Shown: positions 16,353-25,126 of the stretch, one piece after another
How the letters are laid out: each line of letters starts with the position of its first letter
Position numbering within the stretch: the stretch's first letter is position 1
Assembly: GCA_965246795.1 (NCBI GenBank)
Contig: CBDFFN010000013.1
Location: 186,001 to 250,000 of the forward strand
Source: JAJXWB01 sp965246795
GTDB taxonomy: Bacteria; Pseudomonadota; Alphaproteobacteria; Rhizobiales; Beijerinckiaceae
Direction of reading: 5' to 3'
Length of the DNA: 64,000 nucleotides
Made by a program: the position numbers and the translations under genes
Notes under the pieces: generated by a model
Told to the model about the DNA's origin: nothing
The model's input: the letters and a program-made list of their open reading frames with translations, nothing else
The model's database searches: none

Positions 16353-16509
16353 GTCTGCGCTGTCCGGGTCGGGGCGCGGGCATCGCCGGCGCTGGGGCGG
16401 GAGCCTGTAAAATGTCTGCCGAACGGCCAAGGTTCCGTCTCGCCAGCGCTTTCCTCGTTCTGTGCTTTTCGTGCAGTGTCGCCCCCAAGAACGAATGAGG
16501 AAACGACCG

Positions 16510-17817
16510 ATGATCGCTGCTGTCGCGAAGCGCCTGCCGTTTTTCTACGGCTGGGTCGTCGTCGGCATCGTATTCGTGACGATGGCTCTCGGCGTCAACG
16601 CGCGCACTGCCTTTTCGTTGGTGTTTCCGCCCATCGTCGACGAGTTTGGCTGGGAGCGCGGACTGACCGCGGGCGCGTTTTCGTTCGGCTTTCTCGTCTC
16701 AGCGATCATGAGCCCGCTGATGGGCGGTTTTGTCGATCGCCGCGGTCCGCGCATCATGCTGGAGATCGGCGTGTTCGCAATGGGCGCCGGCCTGATGCTG
16801 ACGACCTACATGCAGACACCTCTGCATCTTTATCTCACCTTCGGCCTGCTCGTCGGCGTCGGCAGCATCTGTCTCGGTTATTCCGGCATGTCGCTGTTTC
16901 TGCCGAACTGGTTCGTGCGCAAACGTGGGCTTGCCGTCAGCATCGCATTTTCGGGCGTCGGCGTCGGTTCGATCCTTCTGCTGCCGTGGTTTCAGTCCGT
17001 GATCGATGCGCGCGGATGGCGCGCAGCCTGCTGGACGCTCGGTCTCGCGATTCTGATCCTGCTCGCGCCGCTGGCGTTGCTTGTGCGCCGCGGCCCACGA
17101 GATCTCGGCCTCGAACCCGACGGCGATCCTGGCGCCCTGCCCGGTGCGAAACCGCGCTCCAACATTGTCGATCCGGCGTGGGCCGCCGTCGACTGGACTC
17201 TCGCGCGCGCCATGCGCACGGCGCGCTTCTGGTGGCTCGCATCGGGCTATTTCGGTGGCCTGTACATCTGGTACGCGGTGCAGGTCCACCAGACGAAATA
17301 TCTACTCGAAGTCGGCTTCGACCGACGCGTCGCGGCTGTTGCGCTTGGCGTCGTCAGTCTAGCCGGCATTCCCGGCCAGATCGCGCTCGGCGCATTGTCG
17401 GATCGCGTCGGACGCGAGGTCACGTGGGGACTTGCATGCCTTGGCTTCGCAATCTGCTACACGATTTTACTTGTACTACCGGCCGCGCCGACGCACGTGC
17501 TGCTTTACGCGATGGTGCTGACGCAAGGCGTGCTCGGCTATGGCCTCACATCCGTCATAGGCGCAATGCCGCTCGAGATTTTCGAAGGCAAGCAATTCGG
17601 CTCGATCTACGGCACGATCATGCTCGCGGCTCTCACCGGTGGCGCCTTCGCACCGTGGATCACGGGCGTCATTCACGATGCCACAGACAGCTATATGGCA
17701 GCCTGGTGGCTCGGCATCGGCGTCAGTTTATTTTCGGCGTTTGCGATCTGGCAGGCATCGCCACGCAAGGTGCGTGTTGTCGCGGGGCGCATGGCGCGGA
17801 CAGCGCAAGTAGCATGA
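16510..17817 (+). CDS. MFS transporter (monocarboxylate/oxalate-formate-like)
   Basis: Predicted 435 aa with 12 hydrophobic segments. FFYGWVVVGIVFVTMALGVN at the N-terminus, RRGPRIMLEIG after helix 2, a central charged loop around residues 200-245, and LGALSDRVGREVTW in the second half are typical of OFA/MCT-like MFS proteins. These carry small carboxylates. ATG 16510 has GAGG about ten bases upstream. It is a single gene followed by an unrelated NYN-domain gene; the substrate cannot be read from sequence. Confidence 0.88.
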   Translation: MIAAVAKRLPFFYGWVVVGIVFVTMALGVNARTAFSLVFPPIVDEFGWERGLTAGAFSFGFLVSAIMSPLMGGFVDRRGPRIMLEIGVFAMGAGLMLTTYMQTPLHLYLTFGLLVGVGSICLGYSGMSLFLPNWFVRKRGLAVSIAFSGVGVGSILLLPWFQSVIDARGWRAACWTLGLAILILLAPLALLVRRGPRDLGLEPDGDPGALPGAKPRSNIVDPAWAAVDWTLARAMRTARFWWLASGYFGGLYIWYAVQVHQTKYLLEVGFDRRVAAVALGVVSLAGIPGQIALGALSDRVGREVTWGLACLGFAICYTILLVLPAAPTHVLLYAMVLTQGVLGYGLTSVIGAMPLEIFEGKQFGSIYGTIMLAALTGGAFAPWITGVIHDATDSYMAAWWLGIGVSLFSAFAIWQASPRKVRVVAGRMARTAQVA

Positions 17818-17835
17818 TGTGCTAAACGATCAAGC

Positions 17836-18384
17836 ATGAAAATGATCGTCGGAATCGACAGCCAGTTCGTTCACCGCGCGCGCCGGGCCGCCGACATCGA
17901 AGCCTACTATCCATATCGAGCCTTGCGGGACTTTCTCGAGCGCGATGGCCAGGTGCTCGAAATGTTCGCAACCGTCGTCCGCTTTCCCGCCGATCTCGGC
18001 GACGAGGCCGACATGCTGAAGCGCTATCGGGATTATCAAAAGAATGCCGAGGCGCTGGAGTGGCAAGGCATTTCCGTCATCGAATGCATTTCGAAGAAGA
18101 CGCCGGACGGCGACATCAAACACAGCGACGACAATCAGCTCATGATCCGGCTGGCATTGACGTGCACACGATTGAAGCCCGACCTTCTCGTCCTTCTGGC
18201 GGCGGACGGCGACTATGCTCCGCTGGTTTGGGGCTTGCGTGAGGAAGGGATCCGGACGCGGCTCATCAGCGATCTCCAGTCATCGCCGTCGCCTCTCGCG
18301 AACGATCTCAGGCGATCGGTCTATTCCGTCGAGGACATGTGGAAGCTCGCCGAGACGGCCGTCGACTGGGTCCACGAGCACTAG
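17836..18384 (+). CDS. NYN (LabA/DUF88, PIN-like) domain protein
   Basis: Predicted 182 aa, a single NYN domain. Acidic positions of the PIN-like metal site are visible: GIDSQF at the N-terminus, HSDDNQLMIRLALTC in the middle, and LLAADGDYAPLVWGLREEG towards the end. NYN proteins are predicted RNases or RNA-processing factors. Tyr-rich DIEAYYPYRALRDFLE near the start is unusual. It has no operon partner: the MFS gene ends 18 bases upstream, and the VOC gene converges 12 bases downstream. Confidence 0.85.
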   Translation: MKMIVGIDSQFVHRARRAADIEAYYPYRALRDFLERDGQVLEMFATVVRFPADLGDEADMLKRYRDYQKNAEALEWQGISVIECISKKTPDGDIKHSDDNQLMIRLALTCTRLKPDLLVLLAADGDYAPLVWGLREEGIRTRLISDLQSSPSPLANDLRRSVYSVEDMWKLAETAVDWVHEH

Positions 18385-18396
18385 GACCGCAGCACA

Positions 18397-18780
18397 CTAT
18401 GTCGGTGACACGAAGGTAACGGCTTCGATGCGGTTGCCGTCGGCATCGCGAACGAAAGCGGCGTAATAGCCATTCGGTCCCGATCCATAGGATCGCAATC
18501 CCGGCGCACCGTCTTCGCGCGCACCGCCAGCGATCGCCGCGCGATGAAACGCATCGACAGCATCGGTGCTACGCGCGCGTAACGCGACATGCGCACCCGG
18601 ATCGTCATCGTTGCGCGCGACTTCGCGAAAATTGATCCAGACTTCCGGATAGGTTTTGCCGAAACCGATCTGCGTCGTGCGGAGGACGAGCACGCTCAAA
18701 CCGAGCGGCGCAAGGATCGCGGCGTAGAAAATCCTGGCCTGTGCAAGGTCACGAACCGCGATCGAGACATGATCGATCAC
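18397..18780 (-). CDS. VOC-family (glyoxalase/bleomycin-resistance fold) protein
   Basis: Predicted 127 aa from GTG 18780. Two beta-alpha-beta-beta-beta units are visible: IDHVSIAVRDLAQARIFYAA at the start, and HVALRARSTDAVDAFHRAAI then YYAAFVRDADGNRIEAV at the end. Metal-ligand candidates are the N-terminal His and the C-terminal Glu in NRIEAV. The family is diverse and no substrate is inferred. GTG 18780 is 11 bases after the rppH stop, so it is probably the last gene of the same operon. Confidence 0.82.
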   Translation of the reverse strand: MIDHVSIAVRDLAQARIFYAAILAPLGLSVLVLRTTQIGFGKTYPEVWINFREVARNDDDPGAHVALRARSTDAVDAFHRAAIAGGAREDGAPGLRSYGSGPNGYYAAFVRDADGNRIEAVTFVSPT

Positions 18781-18790
18781 GGTCGCATCG

Positions 18791-19303
18791 TCACGCCGGC
18801 ACGCCCGCAAGCGGCGCGAAAAACTCGATCACCTGCTCGTAGACCGGGCGTTTGAACGGAATGATGAGCTCCGGCAGCTTCTCCATCTGCTCCCAGCGCC
18901 AGCCGTCGAACTCCGGCTTGTGGCCGCCGGGCGAAGCGATGTCGATTTCGCTTTCGTTTCCTTCGAAACGCAAGGCGAACCACTTCTGACGCTGACCGCG
19001 ATAGCGGCCTTTGTAGCTCTGCGTCGCCACGCGGCGCGGCAGATCGTAGCTCAGCCATTTCGGCGCTTCGGCCAGCAGCGACGCCGAGGTGACATTCGTC
19101 TCCTCGTGCAATTCGCGGATCGCGGCCTGATAGGGCGTTTCGCCGTGGTCGATACCGCCCTGCGGCATCTGCCACTCGTAGCCCGGTGCGACATGCTCCT
19201 TGAGCCTCTTGTCGCGGCGGTGACCGACGAAGACGAAACCTTCGCGGTTGAGCAGCATGATGCCGACACAGGGGCGATACGGCAGATCCTCGAAACTCTT
19301 CAT
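18791..19303 (-). CDS. rppH: RNA pyrophosphohydrolase RppH (Nudix)
   Basis: Predicted 170 aa. Removes pyrophosphate from the 5' end of mRNA and so starts decay. The Nudix box GETPYQAAIRELHEET is intact, with YRPCVGIMLLNREG before it and QKWFALRF after it, matching RppH rather than a generic Nudix enzyme. Its ATG overlaps the stop of the upstream deacetylase gene (ATGA). Gene order ctpA-deacetylase-rppH is common in Hyphomicrobiales. Confidence 0.93.
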   Translation of the reverse strand: MKSFEDLPYRPCVGIMLLNREGFVFVGHRRDKRLKEHVAPGYEWQMPQGGIDHGETPYQAAIRELHEETNVTSASLLAEAPKWLSYDLPRRVATQSYKGRYRGQRQKWFALRFEGNESEIDIASPGGHKPEFDGWRWEQMEKLPELIIPFKRPVYEQVIEFFAPLAGVPA

Positions 19304-20514
19304 CGACGCGCGTCAGACCCTTGCGCGACCGCGCCGACACTCACGAGCCCGGCGCTCGCCGGTACGAGCAATATGCCGCGACTTTCGAGCGTGGCCGTAA
19401 ATTTCGCAAGCCTGTCGATCGTCGAGGGCAGCGCATTTGCGGTTCCGAGCGCAAATCCGTCCTTGCGCGCTGCCGCTTCCAGTTTGGCCAGCGCCGCATC
19501 CATCTTCGCGTCGCCCTCCGCGTCGAGCCGCACGGCAGATCGTACAGTTCCGAGACCCGCGTCCCGCGCACCCTCGGCAAGCGCGGAGCGCGTCGGCGTC
19601 CCGTCCTCGATAAGCGCAAGCCCGCGTCCGGCAATTTCCTGCAGGACCGGTGACAAGGCATCGCTGCTTTGGAGAAACCGGCCACCTAGGAAGGGCGACA
19701 CGGCGAAATAGCCGGGGAAGCGTGACAGCAACCATTTGAGATCGGCATCCGTCTCGGAGGCGCTCGCGGCGAGTTGAAGCGTATGCGGACCGGGATCGTT
19801 ACGCGCCGAATCGATCGGCTCCATCGGCAATTGCAGCACAGTCTCGTGGCCACGCTCGCGCGCCCGCGCGGCATCGGCTTCGAGATCGCCGCCGTAGGGC
19901 GCGAAAGCGAAAGTCACCGCCGCCGGCAGCCGGTCGATCGCATCGCGGGTCGAATTCGCGGAGAGGCCTAAACCGCCGACCATCAGCGCAATCTTCGGCG
20001 CGGCGGCCTTCGCTGGCTCGACTCGGAACGGGCGCGCGTAAAGTTGCGCGGGACGCGTGCCATCCGCGCCTATCTTCGGCAGCAGGCCAGCCTTCGTCTT
20101 TTCGGAGACACGCGGGTCGGGCGCCGGCGGCAGACGTCCAGCCGCGTCCTCAACGCGAATGATGAGCGCGCCGGGCGCTCCGGCGTTTCCGCCGCGCGTA
20201 ACACGGACGCCGGAGACATTCTCGACTTCTGTGGCCGTCGAGACAGGTGAGGCTTCGCGCGACGGCAGGGAACCCGTCATTTCGCGGGAAACAGCCTTCG
20301 GCTCGGCCCGTTCCGCAATCGGCGCCTCGACGATGCGGCCGATGCTACGTGCCCGACCGCCGTAGGCCGATCCGTAAAACGCGGCATAGCCGACGACCAC
20401 AATCACGAGAAGCGCTGTGCCGACGCCGGCGACATGGCCCGAGGACAGGCGCGATGGGCGTCGCGCGCTGGTGTCGTCATCGAGACCGAGCGGCCGGTCC
20501 AGTTCGTTTCGCAT
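19300..20514 (-). CDS. Divergent polysaccharide deacetylase (YibQ/DUF610) family protein
   Basis: Predicted 404 aa. A basic cytoplasmic N-terminus is followed by one membrane anchor (VGTALLVIVVVGYAAFYG), a low-complexity linker to about residue 170, then the deacetylase-like domain: PKIALMVGGLGLS, VTFAFAPYGGDLEADAARAR, HETVLQLPMEP, GLALIEDGTP. The family is thought to act at the cell envelope and often sits beside ctpA and envC, as here. Catalytic metal ligands of true NodB deacetylases are not obvious, consistent with the divergent label. Confidence 0.85.
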   Translation of the reverse strand: MRNELDRPLGLDDDTSARRPSRLSSGHVAGVGTALLVIVVVGYAAFYGSAYGGRARSIGRIVEAPIAERAEPKAVSREMTGSLPSREASPVSTATEVENVSGVRVTRGGNAGAPGALIIRVEDAAGRLPPAPDPRVSEKTKAGLLPKIGADGTRPAQLYARPFRVEPAKAAAPKIALMVGGLGLSANSTRDAIDRLPAAVTFAFAPYGGDLEADAARARERGHETVLQLPMEPIDSARNDPGPHTLQLAASASETDADLKWLLSRFPGYFAVSPFLGGRFLQSSDALSPVLQEIAGRGLALIEDGTPTRSALAEGARDAGLGTVRSAVRLDAEGDAKMDAALAKLEAAARKDGFALGTANALPSTIDRLAKFTATLESRGILLVPASAGLVSVGAVAQGSDARR

Positions 20515-20644
20515 GGCTCCTGCCGGCCCGCGACCGCAGAAGCGGGAAGCTTCTGCGAATCAGGGCGCTGCGGCCATCATGCGCTGCGTGGAGTCCGTGC
20601 GTCGAGACGCACGGCGCACCATCAACCGCGACGTTGCGCAGTTG

Positions 20645-22021
20645 TCAGTTCGGCATCTTCTTCGGCGGCACTTCGGCGCCGGTGACGCCGTTGTTCGATG
20701 CCTTCACGCTTTCCTTATTGTCGATCATCACCGACGTCTTGTTCCCGTGCAGGATGTCGTTGGCGGCGATAAGCTGCTTGTCCTTCAACACGTCCTGCGG
20801 GACGTAGGCCTGCGAACCGTGGCCCTCGTCGTCGCCGTTCTTGAGATGACCCTTAAGTGCCGCCTCGCCCTTAGTCTCGTCCTTGCCCTTAAGCTCGTCC
20901 GGCACGTCGTTCAGCACCACGAGGTCCGGCTCGATGCCCTTGGCCTGGATGGAGCGGCCGGACGGCGTGTAGTAGCGTGCCGTCGTGAGCCGCAGTGCGC
21001 CGTTGTTCTGGCCGAGCGGGATGATCGTCTGGACGGAGCCCTTGCCGAAAGACCGCGTGCCGAGGATGGTCGCGCGCTTGTGATCCTGCAATGCGCCGGC
21101 GACGATCTCCGACGCCGATGCCGAACCGCCGTTAATGAGAACGACGATCGGCTTGCCTTTCGAGAGATCGGCGGCGCGGGCGTTCCAGCGCTGCGTCTCG
21201 TCGGCATTGCGGCCGCGCGTCGAAACGATCTCACCCTTGTCGATAAAGGCATTGACCACCGCGATCGACTGGTCGAGCAGACCACCCGGATTGTTGCGCA
21301 GGTCGAGGATGAAGCCCTTGAACTTATCGGCCGGAATTTCCTGCTGATATTTCAGCATCGCAGCCTTAAGGCTCTCGAAGGTCTGTTCGTTGAACTGCGT
21401 GATGCGGATGTAGGCGACGTCGTCGCCTTCCTTGCGCGCACGAACCGCCTTGATCTGGATCACCGCGCGGGTGAGCTTGATGTCCTGCTTTTCCTTTTTT
21501 TCACCGCGCATGATGGTGAGCGTGACGGCCGTGTTCACCGCGCCACGCATCTTGTCGACCGCTGCGTTGAGCGTGAGGCCCTGCACTTGCTCGCCGTCGA
21601 TGGCGAAGATCAGGTCGTTCGTCATCACGCCGGCCTTGGCAGCGGGCGTGTCGTCGATCGGCGTCACAACCTTCACGAGGCCATCTTCCTGCGTGACCTC
21701 GATGCCGAGACCGCCGAACTCGCCGCGCGTCTGCACCTGCATGTCGCGGAAGCTCTTCGTGTCCATGTAGGACGAGTGCGGATCCAGCGACGTAAGCATC
21801 CCGTTGATCGCGGACTCGACCAGCTTCTGCTCGTTCGGCTTCTCGACGTAATCCGTCCGGACCTTCTCGAAGACGTCACCGAAAAGGTTGAGATTGCGAT
21901 AGGTGTCGGATGCCGCGGCCGTGGCGCTGCGCGGCGCCAACACGCTTGGTCCGCGCGTCACGAGAACGCCCGTCGCGCCGATCGCGGCACCAAGCAGGAC
22001 GAGGTGGACCTTACGAATCAT
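20645..22021 (-). CDS. ctpA: Carboxy-terminal processing protease CtpA (S41 family)
   Basis: Predicted 458 aa. A signal peptide or anchor (VHLVLLGAAIGATGVLV) is followed by a PDZ domain (GGLGIEVTQEDGLVKVVTPI) and the S41 catalytic core. The catalytic Ser is in VLINGGSASASEIVAGAL and the Lys in GTRSFGKGSVQTIIPLGQ. The enzyme acts in the periplasm on envelope proteins or peptidoglycan hydrolases. The ATG overlaps the envC stop (ATGA). Partnership with EnvC is a conserved gene-order feature. Confidence 0.95.
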   Translation of the reverse strand: MIRKVHLVLLGAAIGATGVLVTRGPSVLAPRSATAAASDTYRNLNLFGDVFEKVRTDYVEKPNEQKLVESAINGMLTSLDPHSSYMDTKSFRDMQVQTRGEFGGLGIEVTQEDGLVKVVTPIDDTPAAKAGVMTNDLIFAIDGEQVQGLTLNAAVDKMRGAVNTAVTLTIMRGEKKEKQDIKLTRAVIQIKAVRARKEGDDVAYIRITQFNEQTFESLKAAMLKYQQEIPADKFKGFILDLRNNPGGLLDQSIAVVNAFIDKGEIVSTRGRNADETQRWNARAADLSKGKPIVVLINGGSASASEIVAGALQDHKRATILGTRSFGKGSVQTIIPLGQNNGALRLTTARYYTPSGRSIQAKGIEPDLVVLNDVPDELKGKDETKGEAALKGHLKNGDDEGHGSQAYVPQDVLKDKQLIAANDILHGNKTSVMIDNKESVKASNNGVTGAEVPPKKMPN

Positions 22022-23418
22022 CCGCGAACCCTCTGCACGTCAGGTTGCGCCCACCAGGGGCTGGGGTCGATGGCCGACCCGTCTTTTCGAAACTCTACAT
22101 AAAGTATGGGTGCCGTCGCGCCAATGGCAATCGCCGCCGCAGTGCGTGCCGCGCCGCTACCCATCGTGCCGATAGGTTCGCCAGACAGCACGAATTGTCC
22201 CACTGCCACGCTCGTCTTCTCCATGCCGGCGAGCACGATGTGATAACCGCCACCGGCGTTGACGATGACGAGCTGTCCATAAGAGCGATACGGTCCGGCG
22301 AAGATTATCCAGCCATCGGCGGGCGAACCGACAGGCGAACCGGCACGAGCACCGACCGAAAGGCCCTTTTCGGTACCCCCGAACCCGTCCGACACGCCCC
22401 AAGGCCGCACGACGGCGCCCGACACCGGCATCGGCAGCTTGCCCTTGGCATCGACGAAAGCCATCGCCGGGGCGAGACGCGCAGTATCCTTGAACGGCGA
22501 AGCCGCGATGCGCGCCAGCTGATCGCGCGATTCCAGCACGGCCTGCTGCTGGCGCGCTTCCTCCGCCTTTATCGCCTCCTCGCGAGCTTTCTGTGCGCCG
22601 ACGACCTCGGCTTCCATACGCGTGATGAGGGCTTCGACCGTCGTCGACTGGCGCGCGAGATCGGCGACGCGCGCTTTCTCGGATTCGATCGCGCCTTCTG
22701 TCTCGCCCTGCGCGCGTTGCCGCGCCTCCGTCAGCAATGTCAGCCGCGTGCGTTCGAGCTCCAGCGCCTTCTGTTCGTTGGCAAGCCGCTCGCGTTCGGC
22801 AACGATCGACGTGCGCAGGTCGACCAACTGACGCAGGTCCTCGCCGAGTGCTTCGGCTTCGGCACGCATTTCGGGCACGACCGCCCCGAGCAGAATGGAC
22901 GTGTGGACGGCGGCAAGAAGATCGTCGGGCCGAACGAGAAGCGCTGGCGGTGCGGCACGGCCCATGCGCTGAAGCACGGCGAGAATTTCGCCCAGCACGG
23001 CGCGACGACCATCGAGCGAGCGGCGGATCGCCTCTTCGCTGCCTGTCAGCGTGTCGAGCCGTTTCTGGCCCTCGTCCATCCGCGCGCCGGCCGCATCGAG
23101 GCGGCGCGACGTGTCGATCAGCGACTGCTTCAATTTCGCGCGATCGCTGCGGATCGTCTCGACTTCGGTTTCGAGCTTGCGCCGGTTGGCTTCGGTCGTC
23201 TCGAGCGTCTCGCGCAGGCCCTTAAGCTGATCGCGCAGCGCGCCGGTTCTCGCGTCGGCGGCAGGCGGCGCAGCGGCGTCGGTTGCGGCAGGTGTTTGTG
23301 CGCGAATCGGCCCGGCGGCAAGCATCGCCCCCGCGATCACGACGGCCGCGGCCGACGGCCCGAAACGCGAAAGATCACGGCCTGCGCGCATAGAAGTCCG
23401 AATCGACGATCGAGCCAT
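22018..23418 (-). CDS. EnvC-like murein hydrolase activator
   Basis: About 466 aa from ATG 23418 (a TTG at 23445 is in frame). A signal peptide ends near GPIRAQT. A long coiled coil follows (about residues 60-300, rich in Glu, Arg, Leu and Ala), then a LytM/M23 domain (LPMPVSGAVVRPWG; GSPVGSPADGWIIFAGPYRS; YGQLVIVNAGGGYHIVLAG). The His residues of active LytM enzymes are mostly replaced, as in EnvC, which activates amidases at the septum rather than cutting itself. It lies in the ctpA operon. Confidence 0.88.
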   Translation of the reverse strand: MARSSIRTSMRAGRDLSRFGPSAAAVVIAGAMLAAGPIRAQTPAATDAAAPPAADARTGALRDQLKGLRETLETTEANRRKLETEVETIRSDRAKLKQSLIDTSRRLDAAGARMDEGQKRLDTLTGSEEAIRRSLDGRRAVLGEILAVLQRMGRAAPPALLVRPDDLLAAVHTSILLGAVVPEMRAEAEALGEDLRQLVDLRTSIVAERERLANEQKALELERTRLTLLTEARQRAQGETEGAIESEKARVADLARQSTTVEALITRMEAEVVGAQKAREEAIKAEEARQQQAVLESRDQLARIAASPFKDTARLAPAMAFVDAKGKLPMPVSGAVVRPWGVSDGFGGTEKGLSVGARAGSPVGSPADGWIIFAGPYRSYGQLVIVNAGGGYHIVLAGMEKTSVAVGQFVLSGEPIGTMGSGAARTAAAIAIGATAPILYVEFRKDGSAIDPSPWWAQPDVQRVRG

Positions 23419-23457
23419 CGTTAGGCGTTTCGATTGCGCCGGCAATGCGGCGTTACG

Positions 23458-23952
23458 CTATCCATCGCGGTGTCCTGCGCCACGATGGTAGGGATGACCC
23501 GCAAGGATCGTCACCGCGCGATAGATCTGCTCCGCAAGCAGCACGCGCACGAGCCCGTGTGGCAGCGTCATAGCGCCAAAGCGCAGGCGCATCGTCGAAG
23601 AGGCCAGCAATGCGGGATCGAGCCCGTCGGGACCGCCGATGATAAAGATGGCGTCGGTTGCGGCATCGCGCTTGGTCTGTAGCCAGGCAGCGAATCCCTC
23701 ACTCGTGACGTCGCGACCGCGCTCGTCGAGCGCGACGACGGCATTTTGGCCGCACAGCCGCGTGAGGACCTGCCCCTCTTCGGCGCGGCGGTCATCGGCA
23801 CGCTTTGCGCGAGCCTCGTCGATCTCGTGCAGGGAAACGGCACCAACGCCTAGAGATCGCCCTGCGCCCGCGATGCGCTCGGCGTAACGTGCGTAGAGAT
23901 CTCGCTCGGGCCCCGCTTTCAGGCGACCAACAGCCGCAATCGTCAGCCGCAC
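23458..23952 (-). CDS. rlmH: 23S rRNA (pseudouridine-1915-N3)-methyltransferase RlmH
   Basis: Predicted 164 aa, slightly longer than E. coli RlmH. A SPOUT methyltransferase that modifies helix 69 of 23S rRNA. The trefoil-knot motifs FIIGGPDGLDP and MTLPHGLVRVLLAEQIYRA, with the C-terminal HPYHR, are diagnostic. It lies between rsfS and envC on the same strand with short gaps. Neighbouring rsfS also acts on ribosomes, and both are classic co-transcribed partners. Confidence 0.95.
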   Translation of the reverse strand: MRLTIAAVGRLKAGPERDLYARYAERIAGAGRSLGVGAVSLHEIDEARAKRADDRRAEEGQVLTRLCGQNAVVALDERGRDVTSEGFAAWLQTKRDAATDAIFIIGGPDGLDPALLASSTMRLRFGAMTLPHGLVRVLLAEQIYRAVTILAGHPYHRGAGHRDG

Positions 23953-23961
23953 AGGCGCGCG

Positions 23962-24381
23962 TCAGACGACGCGACGTTCCGCGGGCCGATCCTCGCCCCA
24001 GAGCTTCTCAAGATTGTAGAACTGCCGAACTTCCGGCCGGAACAGGTGGACGATCACATCGCCGGTATCGATCAGAACCCAGTCGTTATGCGGCATGCCC
24101 TGCACCCGCGGCGCGGGGCGTTCGGCCTCTTTCAGCACCTTCAACACACGGTCCGCGATAGCGCCGACATGGACGTTCGAGCGGCCTGAAGCCACGATCA
24201 TCGTGTCGCCGATAGATGTTTTGCCGTGCAGATCGAGCGAAACGACGTCTTCGGCCTTGGCGTCATCGAGACTGTCCAGAATTCTGGACGTGAGCGAGGC
24301 GACGAGCGCGCCGACATCGACCCGAGTGGGGTCGGATGCGGGATGGGAGACGCGGCCTCCCGGGCCGATTGCTGCGTTCAG
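23962..24381 (-). CDS. rsfS: Ribosomal silencing factor RsfS (candidate CTG start)
   Basis: RsfS binds ribosomal protein uL14 and blocks subunit joining in poor growth. SLDDAKAEDVVSLDLHGKTS, MIVASGRSNVHVGAIADRV and NDWVLIDTGDVIVHLF are the family core. The first ATG in frame (24199-24201) would cut off the conserved first half. Upstream of it the frame has no ATG, GTG or TTG until a TGA at 24394-24396. CTG 24379-24381, preceded by AGAGGGTGAA, gives 139 aa. The assignment is firm; the start is inferred. nadD lies 74 bases upstream. Confidence 0.85.
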   Translation of the reverse strand: MNAAIGPGGRVSHPASDPTRVDVGALVASLTSRILDSLDDAKAEDVVSLDLHGKTSIGDTMIVASGRSNVHVGAIADRVLKVLKEAERPAPRVQGMPHNDWVLIDTGDVIVHLFRPEVRQFYNLEKLWGEDRPAERRVV

Positions 24382-24455
24382 TGCTTCACCCTCTCAAAAG
24401 GAGCGCGGCGCGACGCAGCGCCGCAATCAAAGAATGATGAGTGTTTGTGACGGTT

Positions 24456-25076
24456 TCAACCGCGCGGGAGCGATTTTTCCAAAAGGCTGGCGACATTTGA
24501 GGGTGTTGGCGGCGCGGCGCGGTTTTTTCGCAACATCGTCGACGACAGATCGAGGCGCTTTCCATGCAGGATCGTCCAGGCCGGCGGCTGGGCATGCGCG
24601 AGCAATGATGAATCCTGTTCGGGAAGGCGCCATTGCGCCAGCGCCTGCGCCGCCGGTGATGCCGTCGCCGCGAGACCGGAGCCGGGCCGGTCGATGACAG
24701 CAAACGGGATCATGTCTGCGATGTCGCGCCAGTTCTGCCAGCGGTGAAACTGGGCGAGGATGTCGGTCCCCATGATCCAGACGAAATGCACGTCCGGACA
24801 ACGCGACGTCAGCCAGTCGAGCGTGTCGAAGGTAAAGCGCGTGCCGATCTTCGCCTCGATGTCGGTGACGATGATGCGCGGATCACGGAGCAGCTTTCGC
24901 GCTTGCGCCATGCGCTCGGACAGTGGCGTCAGGCCGCGCGTGTCCTTCAGCACATTGCCCGGCGAGACAAGCCACCAGACGCGATCGAGACCGAGGCGTC
25001 GCAGCGCTGTCTCACTCGCATGGACGTGGGCGGCATGCGGCGGATCGAACGTGCCCCCGAACAGCCCGATCGTCAT
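24456..25076 (-). CDS. nadD: Nicotinate-nucleotide adenylyltransferase NadD
   Basis: Predicted 206 aa. Converts nicotinate mononucleotide to deamido-NAD. GLFGGTFDPPHAAHVHASE at the N-terminus is the nucleotidyltransferase (HxGH-type) signature; the partner motif near the C-terminus is DLSSTMLR. VWWLVSPGNVLK and FVWIMGTDILAQFHRWQNW are further family landmarks. ATG 25076 begins exactly at the conserved strand. It follows proA by 50 bases in the classic proA-nadD-rsfS order. Confidence 0.95.
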   Translation of the reverse strand: MTIGLFGGTFDPPHAAHVHASETALRRLGLDRVWWLVSPGNVLKDTRGLTPLSERMAQARKLLRDPRIIVTDIEAKIGTRFTFDTLDWLTSRCPDVHFVWIMGTDILAQFHRWQNWRDIADMIPFAVIDRPGSGLAATASPAAQALAQWRLPEQDSSLLAHAQPPAWTILHGKRLDLSSTMLRKNRAAPPTPSNVASLLEKSLPRG

Positions 25077-25126
25077 GCCCGGCGCCGTCGGCGGCGGGCG
25101 GACGAAGGTGGCGGAACGCGCCGGCC

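Noticed and set aside
20417..22102. Long frame (561 codons) on the plus strand across ctpA
   Set aside because: It is antisense to the clearly conserved ctpA, has arginine- and histidine-rich non-protein-like composition, and reflects high GC at third positions.
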